Shown here piece after piece: positions 36,136-45,653 of a stretch of DNA of 64,000 nucleotides. Location of the stretch: assembly GCA_022792175.1 (NCBI GenBank), contig JAAWAN010000020.1, positions 60,745-124,744 on the forward strand, in the 5' to 3' direction. The DNA comes from Provencibacterium sp. (GTDB lineage: Bacteria; Bacillota; Clostridia; Oscillospirales; Ruminococcaceae). The notes under the pieces were generated by a model. That model saw only the letters and a program-made list of their open reading frames with translations. It searched no databases and was not told the DNA's origin. The translations under genes were made by a program, and so were the position numbers. Position 1 is the stretch's first letter. Each line of letters begins with the position of its first letter.

Positions 36136-36263
36136 TCGCGTTTCCTCCCCGTAATCGCAAAATAGAAATAGGAAGAAGGCTGCAGCGCCTTAAAACATGC
36201 CGGAGAAAGGTGTGTCGGGCATTGGGAAAACGGACGTCCGGCATAGGAGAACTTCTTTCGGAT

Positions 36264-36292
36264 ATTATATCATAGGCGCCTTAAAATGAAAA
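36264..36292 (-). promoter_or_regulatory. Candidate promoter for MFS leader (TTTTCA-N17-TATAAT)
   Basis: Minus strand -10 TATAAT at 36269-36264, weak -35 at 36292-36287. Confidence 0.45.
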
Positions 36293-36537
36293 GGGAGAGA
36301 CAAAAAATAGGGGTATTTTTCTTTTTTCATCTCTGTGCAGCCGGTGAAAAAAGGTATGCGACAAAAAGGTTTTTCTCCTTTTTCCCAGCAGAGGAGCAAA
36401 AAAACCAACATAAAAATCAAAAGTATTACGCTGTCTTCATGATTTATACATCACTTTAGCCGCTTTTTATGTTATAATAACAAAATATTAATATTATGAG
36501 ACGAATAAATAGTCTATGATGAAAGGAAGTAGGACGA

Positions 36538-37902
36538 ATGGCAAATCACCTGTATGAAGTAACGCCGGAGATTTTAAGGCTGTCCGGTCTATGCGAAAAG
36601 AATGGGCTTATTGATGCGGAGCTCTATAATCGTTATGATGTAAAACGCGGCCTGCGGGATCTGAACGGTAAGGGCGTTTTGACAGGACTGACGGAGATAT
36701 CGGAAGTCCGCTCCAAAAAAATGGTAGACGGGCAGGAGGTACCCTGCCGGGGCAAGCTTTATTACCGCGGGTATGATATTGAAGAGCTGGTAGGCGGTTT
36801 CATCCGTGAAAAACGCTTTGGTTTTGAAGAGGCTGCCTATCTGCTGCTTTTTGGCGAGCTGCCGGACAGGGAGCAGATGCAGAACTTTTGGGATCTTCTC
36901 GCTAACTACCGCTCGCTTCCGACCAGCTTTGTGCGCGATATTATTATGAAAGCACCGAGCCGGGATATGATGAATACGCTGGCGCGCAGCGTTTTAACCC
37001 TCTATTCTTATGATGATTATGCCGATGATATCTCGATTCCCAACGTTCTGCGGCAATGCCTGCAGCTGATAGCGCTCTTCCCTCTGCTTTCGGTCTATGG
37101 CTATCAGGCCTATAACCACTATCATGAGGGGCAGAGCCTGTTTATTCATGCGCCGCTGCCGGAACTCTCCACTGCCCAAAACGTTCTGCACCTGCTCCGG
37201 CCGGACGGGAGCTATACCGAGCTGGAGGCGCGGGTGCTCGATGTGGCGCTGGTGCTGCATGCCGAGCATGGCGGCGGAAACAATTCCACCTTTACAACCC
37301 GGGTGGTTTCCTCTTCCGGTACGGATACCTATTCGGCAATTGCCGGGGCAATCGGCTCGCTCAAGGGTCCGCGGCATGGCGGCGCCAACATCAAGGTGGT
37401 GCGCATGATTGACGATATGAAGGAGCATCTCCGCGACTGGACAGACGAGGAGGAGATTAAGGAGCACCTGCGCCGACTGCTTCATAAAGAGGCCTTTGAT
37501 CATTCCGGGTTGATTTATGGCATGGGCCATGCGGTCTATTCGCTTTCCGACCCCCGCGCGGATATCTTCAAGCGGTTTGTGCAGAATCTTTCAGAGGAGA
37601 AGGGGAGAAGCGAGGAGTTTCAGCTCTATTCTCTGGTTGAGCGCCTCGCCCCGCAGGTGATTGCTGATGAACGGAAGATCTATAAGGGCGTCAGCGCAAA
37701 CGTTGATTTTTACAGTGGGTTCGTTTACAGCATGCTCGATCTGCCGCTGGAACTGTATACACCCATCTTTGCCATTTCGCGCATTGCCGGCTGGAGCGCT
37801 CACCGCATTGAGGAGCTGGTGAATGCGGGCAAGATTATCCGCCCGGCCTATCGTAATGTGGGGGAGCGCAGGGAGTATCTGCCCATCAGAGAGCGCGGAT
37901 GA
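36538..37902 (+). CDS. Citrate synthase / 2-methylcitrate synthase
   Basis: GKLYYRGYDIEELV, HAEHGGGNNSTFTTRVVSSSGTDTYSAIAGAIGSLKGPRHGGAN, MGHAVYSLSDPRA. Confidence 0.92.
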   Translation: MANHLYEVTPEILRLSGLCEKNGLIDAELYNRYDVKRGLRDLNGKGVLTGLTEISEVRSKKMVDGQEVPCRGKLYYRGYDIEELVGGFIREKRFGFEEAAYLLLFGELPDREQMQNFWDLLANYRSLPTSFVRDIIMKAPSRDMMNTLARSVLTLYSYDDYADDISIPNVLRQCLQLIALFPLLSVYGYQAYNHYHEGQSLFIHAPLPELSTAQNVLHLLRPDGSYTELEARVLDVALVLHAEHGGGNNSTFTTRVVSSSGTDTYSAIAGAIGSLKGPRHGGANIKVVRMIDDMKEHLRDWTDEEEIKEHLRRLLHKEAFDHSGLIYGMGHAVYSLSDPRADIFKRFVQNLSEEKGRSEEFQLYSLVERLAPQVIADERKIYKGVSANVDFYSGFVYSMLDLPLELYTPIFAISRIAGWSAHRIEELVNAGKIIRPAYRNVGERREYLPIRERG

Positions 37903-38011
37903 AAGCGCTTTCCAAAACAGCCGCAGCAGTTGGCGGCGCTTGAATTTCCGCAGGGAAAATGCTATAATGGCAGCGAAATTCCCATAAACGCAGACAGGGA
38001 GGTTTTTGAAG

Positions 38012-38590
38012 ATGAAAAAAATGTCCAAAGGCCTGATCGCCCTTATTGCCATACTGGTTGTGGCTATTCTGCTGGCAATATTGGCATTTGGCAACTATAA
38101 TTCGCTGGTCAGCCTCAGTGAGGATGTGCGCAGCAGTCAGGCGGATATTGAAACGCAGCTGCAGCGCCGCAGCGACCTGATTCCCAACCTGGTGAATACC
38201 GTAAAGGGCTACGCCGCCCATGAGCAGGAGGTATTCTCTGCGATTGCTGATGCCCGTGCGCAGCTGGCCGGGGCGGGCAGCATTGCGGATTTGGCAGAGG
38301 CAGACAGCAGCCTTACCAGCGCGCTCAACCGCCTGATGGTGGTGGTGGAAAACTATCCGGAGCTTAAATCGGATGCACAATATACCGCTTTGATGGATGA
38401 GCTGGCCGGTACGGAGAACCGCATTGCCGTTGCCCGGCGCGACTATAATGAGCAGGCGCGCACCTATAACGGGAAGATTCGTTCCTTTCCAACCGTACTG
38501 GTGGCGGGGATGATGGGCTTTGAGAGGGTGGACTATTTTGAGGCATCCCCTGAGGCGCAGTCTGCTCCGCAGGTGGATTTTGGCGCATAG
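38012..38590 (+). CDS. lemA: LemA family protein
   Basis: N-terminal TM; YNSLVSLSEDVRSSQADIETQLQRRSDLIPNLVNTVKGYAAHE. Confidence 0.93.
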   Translation: MKKMSKGLIALIAILVVAILLAILAFGNYNSLVSLSEDVRSSQADIETQLQRRSDLIPNLVNTVKGYAAHEQEVFSAIADARAQLAGAGSIADLAEADSSLTSALNRLMVVVENYPELKSDAQYTALMDELAGTENRIAVARRDYNEQARTYNGKIRSFPTVLVAGMMGFERVDYFEASPEAQSAPQVDFGA

Positions 38591-38621
38591 CTGGTAATGG
38601 ACAGGGGAGAGGGGGAAAAAC

Positions 38622-39428
38622 ATGAAACGTGCAGCCGGATGGATGCTTGCTTTCTGGTGCGGCTTGGTTCTTTTTTGTGTCTTTCCGGCAGCCGCAGACT
38701 ATGAGCAGCCCACAACCCTTTTTTATGCGGCAGACTATGCCGGGGTGATCAGCGAAGAGCATGAGAAATACTATGTGAGCCAGGGCGCGGCGCTGCAGGA
38801 GGCGACAGGCGCGCAGATTGTGGTAGCCACCGTTCCCTCTCTGCAGGGAGAAACGATTGAGGAATATGCCAACGCCCTGTTTCGAAGCTGGGGAATCGGC
38901 GATAAAAAAGAGAACAACGGTTTACTCATCCTACTGGCCGTTTCAGACCGGCAGCTTCGCACCGAGGTTGGCTATGGACTGGAGGGAGCGCTCAACGATG
39001 CCAAAACCGGCCGCCTGACCGATACCTATGCCATCCCCTATCTTAGGGAGAATGATTTTGACGAGGGGCTTTTTCAGCTCTATAACGCCTATCTGTCGAT
39101 TGTCTATGAGGAATATGGCCTGCAGCCTCCGGAAAATGCGCAGCCAGTGGAGACGGCGGAAGAAGAGGATTCTTCAGCGGACTATCTGGTCATTCTGGTC
39201 ATTTTTGTCCTTCTGATTGCCTTCTCTCAAAGCCGCCGCGGCGGCCGTGGTGGCCGGGGAGGCGGAATGTGGCTGGGCGGCTTTGGCACAGGTTTCTATG
39301 GAGGCGGTTTTTCTGGCGGCAGAAGCTCCTTCGGCGGTAGTCCCCCCAAAGGAGGATCCTTTGGGGGCGGAGGCTTCTCGGGCGGGGGCGGCAGATCTGG
39401 CGGCGGGGGAAGCTCCCGCAGCTTTTAA
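38622..39428 (+). CDS. TPM-domain (YgcG-like) protein with Gly-rich C-terminus
   Basis: DYAGVISEEHEKYYVSQGAALQEATGAQIVVATVPSLQGETIEEYANALFRSWGIGDKKENNGLLIL; GGxGG tail; adjacent to lemA. Confidence 0.9.
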   Translation: MKRAAGWMLAFWCGLVLFCVFPAAADYEQPTTLFYAADYAGVISEEHEKYYVSQGAALQEATGAQIVVATVPSLQGETIEEYANALFRSWGIGDKKENNGLLILLAVSDRQLRTEVGYGLEGALNDAKTGRLTDTYAIPYLRENDFDEGLFQLYNAYLSIVYEEYGLQPPENAQPVETAEEEDSSADYLVILVIFVLLIAFSQSRRGGRGGRGGGMWLGGFGTGFYGGGFSGGRSSFGGSPPKGGSFGGGGFSGGGGRSGGGGSSRSF

Positions 39429-39498
39429 GGCAATTACTGTTTTGGCCTTTTTAAAAGTTGCCCTTCATATCCTTTTAAAAACCGGCAGGCTTTGGCCG

Positions 39499-39537
39499 CC
39501 GGCTGCTGAAAATTAAGCAGCCGGCGGCCCTTTTTTG
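39499..39537 (+). terminator. Terminator ggccgccggctgct/agcagccggcggcc-cttttttg
   Basis: 14-bp stem, T6. Confidence 0.9.
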
Positions 39538-39647
39538 TTTTGACATGCAGGATCAGAACAACATAAAAATGTGTGTAGCAGATGGCCGAAATACAGTCGT
39601 CCTTTCTTCGCCTGAAAGGAAGCTTTCTGGAGCGGCTGTTTTTGAGC

Positions 39648-40757
39648 TTATATTGCTGGATGCTTTTCGAAAGGGGGCATGGCGGCGAGAATTCGCCTGC
39701 GGTTATCCTGCAGGCGCTCGTTATCGGGAGAGAGGCGCAGCGCTTCCTCTACCATCTGCAGGGCACGGTGGTAGTTCCCCAGCCAGTAGCAGGCGATGGC
39801 GCCATAATCATAAGGCGCTGTGCCCCAGGCCTCCGGCTCACTTATGTAGGAGAGAGGGCGCTCGGTAATTTTCAGTGCGCTGAGCACCATAAACAGGACG
39901 CCCTCCCACTCCTGCTGCCGGTAGAGCAGCGCCGCCATCTCCATATAGGGCTCGCGCAGGTGGGGCGTTTCTCCCATCGCACGGTAAAGCCAGCTCTTCG
40001 CCTGTTCCGCTTCCCCCTTTGCCTCATAGGCACAGGCAATATAGCGCATCGAAGCTGAGCGCTCATCTGCCCAGGTGGCCTGCGGCATGCTAAGATGCCA
40101 TTTCAGTGTTTTAATACAGTCATCCCATCTTCCCCGGAACATATATTCCCGCCCAAGGTAGTGCCTATTCCGGTCATCTTCTGGACATTCCTTTACTGCC
40201 ATTTCCAGCATGGGCAGATACTGACCGCGAGATTTTTCGGCATCTGGATGGTGGTCCAGCTGCATGCCGGGAACACTGACCGTTTCATAGCCGCCTTCTT
40301 CCAGATACTGCAGAACCTCATGGACCGGGTGAATCCACCGAAACTGGCGGTTGGCGTGTATCTTATCCAGCCAGAAAACCACCCCCTCATTGCCGTCCGG
40401 CAGAAAGCTCCAGGTGTAACGGTAGCGGGCCCGTTTGGTGCCATTTTTCCAGGCTGCTTCCAGCCGGGCGCGCCAACCCAGATGAAAAACTTCATCCAGA
40501 TCGGTGCAGACACAGATATCACTTTCCGGCGGAACCAGCTCAAGAGAACGGTTGCGCGCCCGGTCAAAGCGCCAGGGGACAATGGCCTCCTGCCATACCT
40601 GTGCGCCGCGGCTGCGCAGCCTCTCTACCGTTTTATCCTCCGAGCCGGTGTCCAGGACCACAATGCTGTCTGCTTCTGACATGGAATCCATCCAGCGATC
40701 CACAAATTTTTCCTCGTTTTTGCAGATGGCATAAACGCAGATATGGTATTTCCCCAT
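39648..40757 (-). CDS. Glycosyltransferase family 2 with C-terminal TPR-like region
   Basis: ICVYAICKNEEKFVDRWMDSMSEADSIVVLDTGSEDKTVERL...DLDEVF. Confidence 0.85.
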   Translation of the reverse strand: MGKYHICVYAICKNEEKFVDRWMDSMSEADSIVVLDTGSEDKTVERLRSRGAQVWQEAIVPWRFDRARNRSLELVPPESDICVCTDLDEVFHLGWRARLEAAWKNGTKRARYRYTWSFLPDGNEGVVFWLDKIHANRQFRWIHPVHEVLQYLEEGGYETVSVPGMQLDHHPDAEKSRGQYLPMLEMAVKECPEDDRNRHYLGREYMFRGRWDDCIKTLKWHLSMPQATWADERSASMRYIACAYEAKGEAEQAKSWLYRAMGETPHLREPYMEMAALLYRQQEWEGVLFMVLSALKITERPLSYISEPEAWGTAPYDYGAIACYWLGNYHRALQMVEEALRLSPDNERLQDNRRRILAAMPPFEKHPAI

Positions 40758-41018
40758 ACATTCCTCTCCTCCTTCTGACTTACTTCAGTATATGCAGCAG
40801 GGAAGAAGTACGAAAAGGAAAGTAAGTTTTAGCCATTTTTAACTGCCGGATAGGCCAGTTCAGGAACTCAAAACTTATTAACATGAATAATTCAATTAAA
40901 TAAATGAATAAAAGATTGATATTAAGGATAACAAATAGTGTATAGAAGCTTAAGTCATGATTCTTGAAAACAGAGAAAAGGCATGGTAAAATAGGAAAAA
41001 GAAAGGGGAGAAGGGCGA

Positions 41019-41516
41019 ATGGGCTTGGAATGGATGGGACGGTATCGAAAACTGGTGGAGCAACTGCAGGGCTTTTGCAGCCGTTATGCTTTGCAGTATA
41101 ACCGGGAGATCAGTTGCGGGCCGGGTGTGCGCCTGTCGCCCGCCCAGCTGCAGATACTGGAGTATCTGGTAGATCATGAAGACCAGAACCTGAAGATGTC
41201 CCAGGTGGCAAAAGGAATGGATATTATGCAGAGCACCTTCTCCAAATGCATCGGCAGAATGTCTGAAAAGGGACTGATTGAAAAATATCATACGGCAGAA
41301 AACCGCAAGGATGTGATTATCCGGGCATCAGCTGCCGGACGGGAGGCCTGGCTGCACTACAGCCTGCAGCTTTATCCGGTATATCAGCAGTTTTTTGCCG
41401 CCTTAGAGGGACTGCCTGACCCGGCGATTGACCAGCTGGCGGATGCGCTCAGCTATCTGCTGCCTGTCTCCTCTCAAAAGGAGGAGCAGAAGAAGCAGCT
41501 GATCCGGATAAAATAG
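41019..41516 (+). CDS. MarR family transcriptional regulator
   Basis: LSPAQLQILEYLVDHEDQNLKMSQVAKGMDIMQSTFSKCIGRMSEKGLIEKYHTAENRKDVIIRASAAGREA. Confidence 0.85.
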   Translation: MGLEWMGRYRKLVEQLQGFCSRYALQYNREISCGPGVRLSPAQLQILEYLVDHEDQNLKMSQVAKGMDIMQSTFSKCIGRMSEKGLIEKYHTAENRKDVIIRASAAGREAWLHYSLQLYPVYQQFFAALEGLPDPAIDQLADALSYLLPVSSQKEEQKKQLIRIK

Positions 41517-41614
41517 GTAATTTTAAAGGGCAGAAATTTTTTCCGCCTGCCCTTTGGTGGTTTCTATTTGATGCTGCGCATGCTATAATAAAGAGAAATT
41601 GGAGAAAGAAAGGA

Positions 41615-42301
41615 ATGAGGGCTTTTATGGTGAAAAAAATAACGGCGCTGCTGTTGGCGGTCTCTCTTTCGATGCTGGCCGCTGGCTGCTTTCAGAATAA
41701 AAAGGCGGCAGAACCGTCGGCCTCTTCAGCAGTCTCTTCGCAAAGCGGTGTCCCCTCTTCTTCCGAGGAGGAAGAGGAACCGGAAGAAGGAACGCCGGCT
41801 GCAGCCGTAGCCGATATGCTGGATGCATTTCAAAAGGCCGAAATGGAGCAGCTGGAGAATGTGATGGAGGATGCTGGTATTCTGGCGCTTGCCGAGGATG
41901 CACAGCAGCTTTTAAAGGAGCTGGCCCAAAATATGCGCTATGAGCTGGGGGAGACGAAGATAACGGGCGATACCGCCATCGTTTCTGCCGATATTACCAA
42001 CAGCGATTTTTCCGGTGTTACCGAACAGCTGATCGCTGCGCTCGTCGGGATTGCGCTGACTAATCCGGATGCCGACCGGCAGGAGATGGGCGGTCTCATT
42101 TTGGAGGAGCTTTCCGATTTAGTGAAGGACTCCGGGAATGAAACGGTTCATTTTGAGGTAGATATTCCGATGGTTCGGGAAAACGAGGAATGGAAGATAC
42201 AGCAGCAGCCGCTGCCGGAAGAGCTGCTGAACGCAGTTTCAGGAGGCCTGTATAAAGAGCTGATGGAGATGGCCGGTCAGCTGGGTTCCTTAGTAGGCTG
42301 A
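41615..42301 (+). CDS. Putative lipoprotein (DUF4878/5105-like)
   Basis: Lipobox LAAGCF; AAVADMLDAFQKAEMEQLENVM; possible start MVKKITALL at 41630. Confidence 0.6.
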   Translation: MRAFMVKKITALLLAVSLSMLAAGCFQNKKAAEPSASSAVSSQSGVPSSSEEEEEPEEGTPAAAVADMLDAFQKAEMEQLENVMEDAGILALAEDAQQLLKELAQNMRYELGETKITGDTAIVSADITNSDFSGVTEQLIAALVGIALTNPDADRQEMGGLILEELSDLVKDSGNETVHFEVDIPMVRENEEWKIQQQPLPEELLNAVSGGLYKELMEMAGQLGSLVG

Positions 42302-42391
42302 TCCTGATGCGGCAAAATGTCTTTTGAGCAGGAAGATCGGTTTTTTAAGACAGCTTCGATAAAGCAAAAATAAAGACAGAGGGGTTAAACG

Positions 42392-44158
42392 GTGGAAAAG
42401 CTGATAGAGCAGTTGGAAAAGGAAATGGCAGGTGCCTTTCAGGCCTGCGGATATGATGCGAAATATGCGCGGGTGACCTTATCAGACCGGCCGGATTTAT
42501 GCGAATTTCAGTGTAATGGCGCATTGACGGCGGCGAAGGAATATAAAAAGGCGCCACTTGTTATTGCCAAAGAGGTGACAGAAAAGCTTGCAGAAAGCGA
42601 GGTTTTCTCCTGCGCCGAGGCGGTGAAGCCGGGCTTTTTAAATCTTCATATCCGTGAATCTTTTCTGGCAGGGTATCTTTGCCACATGCAGCAGGAAAAA
42701 AACTACGGCAATGAAAAGACCCGGGCGCCCAAAACGATCATTATTGATTATGGCGGGCCGAATGTGGCAAAGCCGCTGCATGTCGGTCATCTGCGCTCGG
42801 CGGTAATCGGGGAGAGCATCAAGCGCATGGGCCGCTATGTCGGCCATCGGATGATCGGGGACGTACACATGGGCGATTGGGGCCTGCAGATGGGGCTTAT
42901 CATCACCGAGCTGCAGCAGCGCCGGCCGGAGCTAATCTACTATGATGACAGCTTTATGGGGGAATATCCCAGAGAGGCCCCCTTTACCATCTCCGAGCTG
43001 GAGGAAATCTATCCGGCGGCCAGCGCCAGATCCAAAGAGGATGCAGCGTATAAGGAGCGCGCCATGCAGGCGACGCATGAGCTGCAGCAGGGCCGCCGGG
43101 GCTATCGGGCGCTGCTGCAGCATATATTGGATGTATCGGTGGCTGATTTAAAGAAAAATTATGAGACACTGAATGTATCCTTTGATCTCTGGAAAGGGGA
43201 GTCGGATGCGCAGCCCTATATCCCGGCCATGGTGAAAAAACTGAAAGAGGAGGGGCACGCCTATCTTTCAGATGGGGCATTGGTGGTGGATGTCCGGGAG
43301 CAGACGGATACTAAGCCAGTGCCGCCCTGCATGATTTTAAAATCGGATGGAGCATCCTTATACAATACGACCGACCTTGCCACTATTGTGCAGCGGATGG
43401 AGGGCTATTCTCCGAATGAAATCATCTATGTGGTAGATAAGCGTCAGGAGCTTTACTTTACCCAGATATTCCGCTGCGCACGCAAAACGGGGCTGGTCGG
43501 TGCGGATACCAGACTGACCTTTCTCGGCTTTGGTACGATGAACGGGAAAAACGGCAAACCCTTTAAAACCCGCGAGGGTGGGGTGATGCGTCTGTCTGCC
43601 CTGCTGCAGGAGGTTCACGAAAAGGTCTATCAGAAAATTCTGGAAAACGGCACCATGAGCGTGCAGCAGGCCGAAGAGACGGCGAAGATCATCGCCCTGT
43701 CTGCCGTTAAGTATGGCGACCTTTCCAATCAGGCTTCCAAGGACTATATCTTTGATGTCGACCGTTTTACTGCCTTTGAGGGAAATACCGGCCCTTATCT
43801 GCTTTATACCGTCGTCCGTATAAAATCCATTTTAAATAAATATGAGCAGACGGGGAAAAACGCGGAAAAGGGGAGGATTCTCCCGGCCGCTTCCCCCAGT
43901 GAGAAAGAGCTCATGCTGGAGGCTGCCAGGTTTAACGGCATGATTGCCGGCGCATTTGAAGAGCTTGCTCCGCACAGGGTCTGCGCTTATCTGTATGGCC
44001 TCGCCAACGCCTTCAATCATTTTTATCACGAAACCAGGATTTTAACGCAGGAGGATGCCGGCCGGCAGGATAGTTATATCCAGCTGCTCAGGCTCTGCAA
44101 GGGGATTATGGAGAGCTGCATGGAGGTACTCGGGTTTTCGGCGCCGGACCGGATGTAG
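42392..44158 (+). CDS. argS: Arginyl-tRNA synthetase
   Basis: IIIDYGGPNVAKPLHVGHLRSAVIGESIKRM; KTREGGVMRLSALL. Confidence 0.95.
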   Translation: MEKLIEQLEKEMAGAFQACGYDAKYARVTLSDRPDLCEFQCNGALTAAKEYKKAPLVIAKEVTEKLAESEVFSCAEAVKPGFLNLHIRESFLAGYLCHMQQEKNYGNEKTRAPKTIIIDYGGPNVAKPLHVGHLRSAVIGESIKRMGRYVGHRMIGDVHMGDWGLQMGLIITELQQRRPELIYYDDSFMGEYPREAPFTISELEEIYPAASARSKEDAAYKERAMQATHELQQGRRGYRALLQHILDVSVADLKKNYETLNVSFDLWKGESDAQPYIPAMVKKLKEEGHAYLSDGALVVDVREQTDTKPVPPCMILKSDGASLYNTTDLATIVQRMEGYSPNEIIYVVDKRQELYFTQIFRCARKTGLVGADTRLTFLGFGTMNGKNGKPFKTREGGVMRLSALLQEVHEKVYQKILENGTMSVQQAEETAKIIALSAVKYGDLSNQASKDYIFDVDRFTAFEGNTGPYLLYTVVRIKSILNKYEQTGKNAEKGRILPAASPSEKELMLEAARFNGMIAGAFEELAPHRVCAYLYGLANAFNHFYHETRILTQEDAGRQDSYIQLLRLCKGIMESCMEVLGFSAPDRM

Positions 44159-44318
44159 TACGTTGCGTTTATTGCTCCTGTCAGGCGAAGAAGCTGGTTT
44201 CTCGCCGCGAAGATAAATAAAATTTATCTATAAATCTCGAATGCTGACTTTTAAATTTCGGTGAGATATGCTATAATAAGCGCAGGAATGATAGGAGCTG
44301 AAAAAAGGGGGTTTTTTT

Positions 44319-45362
44319 GTGGATTTGATGAATATGGCGCAGATGCACAAAAGCTTTGAGGCCATCGGCCTGGGGGAGGTTATGCTGCGCCTTTCTCCGG
44401 AAAGAAACGAGCGGCTCAGCCAGTGCGAAACGCTGGAAAACCGACCGGGCGGCGCCGAGCTCAACGTGGTTTCCGGCATATCGCTTTTGGGACTGCGTAC
44501 CGGTATCGTAACCAAGGTGCCGGATAATGCGATGGGACGCTTTATTAAAAACAAGATTCGTTTTTATGGGGTCAGTGATGACCTGCTCATCTATGATAAA
44601 TCTCCGGAAAAAAGAATAGGCATCTATTATTATGAATATGGTGCCTATCCGCGCAAGCCCTCTGTTACATATGACCGCCGGAACTCTTCCTTTAACAGCA
44701 TCTCGATTGATGAGCTGGACACTTCTATCTACTCCCAGACAAAGGTTTTCCATACCAGCGGCATCACGCTGGCGCTCAGCGAGCGTACGCGGGATACGGC
44801 GGTTGAAATGATCCGCCGTTTTAAAGAAGGCGGGGCCTTTATCTCCTTTGATGTGAACTACCGTGCAAACCTCTGGGATGAGGATACAGCCCGCAAAACC
44901 GTTCTGGAAGTTCTGCCCTATGTGGATTTCCTCTTCGTTTCCGAGGAGACCTCCCGCAGGATGATGCAGCGCAAGGGAAGAATCGAGGAAATTATGCGAG
45001 ACTACTGCGAAGATTTTGATATCAGCCTTGTCGCCTGCACCGACCGGGTAGTCAAAAGCCCGAAATGCCACTCGTTTAATTCTACCATCTATTATCATGA
45101 TGAGCGCCATTGCTACACCGGGAAGGCCTATGAAAATATCGATGTAATCGACCGCATCGGCAGCGGCGATGCCTATGTGGCGGGCGTACTGTTCGGGCTG
45201 CTGAAATATGGCTCTGTCCAGGAGGCTGTGAACTTCGGCAATGCCATGTCTGCAATGAAAAACACTGTGATGGGCGATATGCCGGCGAGCGATTTTGAAG
45301 AGATCAGCCGGGTGGTCCGGCAGCATAATTCCGATCAAAGCTCGGGAGAAATGGACCGCTGA
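44319..45362 (+). CDS. PfkB family sugar kinase (2-keto-3-deoxygluconate kinase-like)
   Basis: AIGLGEVMLRLSPERNERL...RPGGAELNVVSGISLLGLRTGIVTKV...DRIGSGDAYVAGVL. Confidence 0.9.
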   Translation: MDLMNMAQMHKSFEAIGLGEVMLRLSPERNERLSQCETLENRPGGAELNVVSGISLLGLRTGIVTKVPDNAMGRFIKNKIRFYGVSDDLLIYDKSPEKRIGIYYYEYGAYPRKPSVTYDRRNSSFNSISIDELDTSIYSQTKVFHTSGITLALSERTRDTAVEMIRRFKEGGAFISFDVNYRANLWDEDTARKTVLEVLPYVDFLFVSEETSRRMMQRKGRIEEIMRDYCEDFDISLVACTDRVVKSPKCHSFNSTIYYHDERHCYTGKAYENIDVIDRIGSGDAYVAGVLFGLLKYGSVQEAVNFGNAMSAMKNTVMGDMPASDFEEISRVVRQHNSDQSSGEMDR

Positions 45363-45403
45363 GCCACAGGAAGCCTCTTGCTGAAAATGCATATTTTTCT
45401 TTT

Positions 45404-45442
45404 GATAAGCGCCGTATTATGCGGCGCTTATCGCACTTTTTG
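45404..45442 (+). terminator. Terminator gataagcgccg/cggcgcttatc-gcacttttt
   Basis: 11-bp stem plus T-run. Confidence 0.8.
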
Positions 45443-45653
45443 GAAAAATATGCAGTCTATCTGCAAATCTTATGCATTTTCTTGAGAATATTCCCGCAAA
45501 AATGCTTCTATAAATTGTTTTATTCTCCAAAAATGCCCATTTCAGTTTAAAAATAGGGGATAGAAATTGCCTTTTTTCTGCCAGTATGCTATTATTTGAA
45601 TAAATTATTTCCAAAGCAAGGCAATCAAATGAACAAAAGGGGAGAAAAACGGA

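Noticed and set aside
39230-39425. Gly-rich repeat as an independent repeat element
   Set aside because: It is the in-frame GGxGG tail typical of TPM/YgcG proteins next to lemA.
44271-45392. 373-aa antisense ORF
   Set aside because: Complement of the PfkB kinase gene; no motif support.
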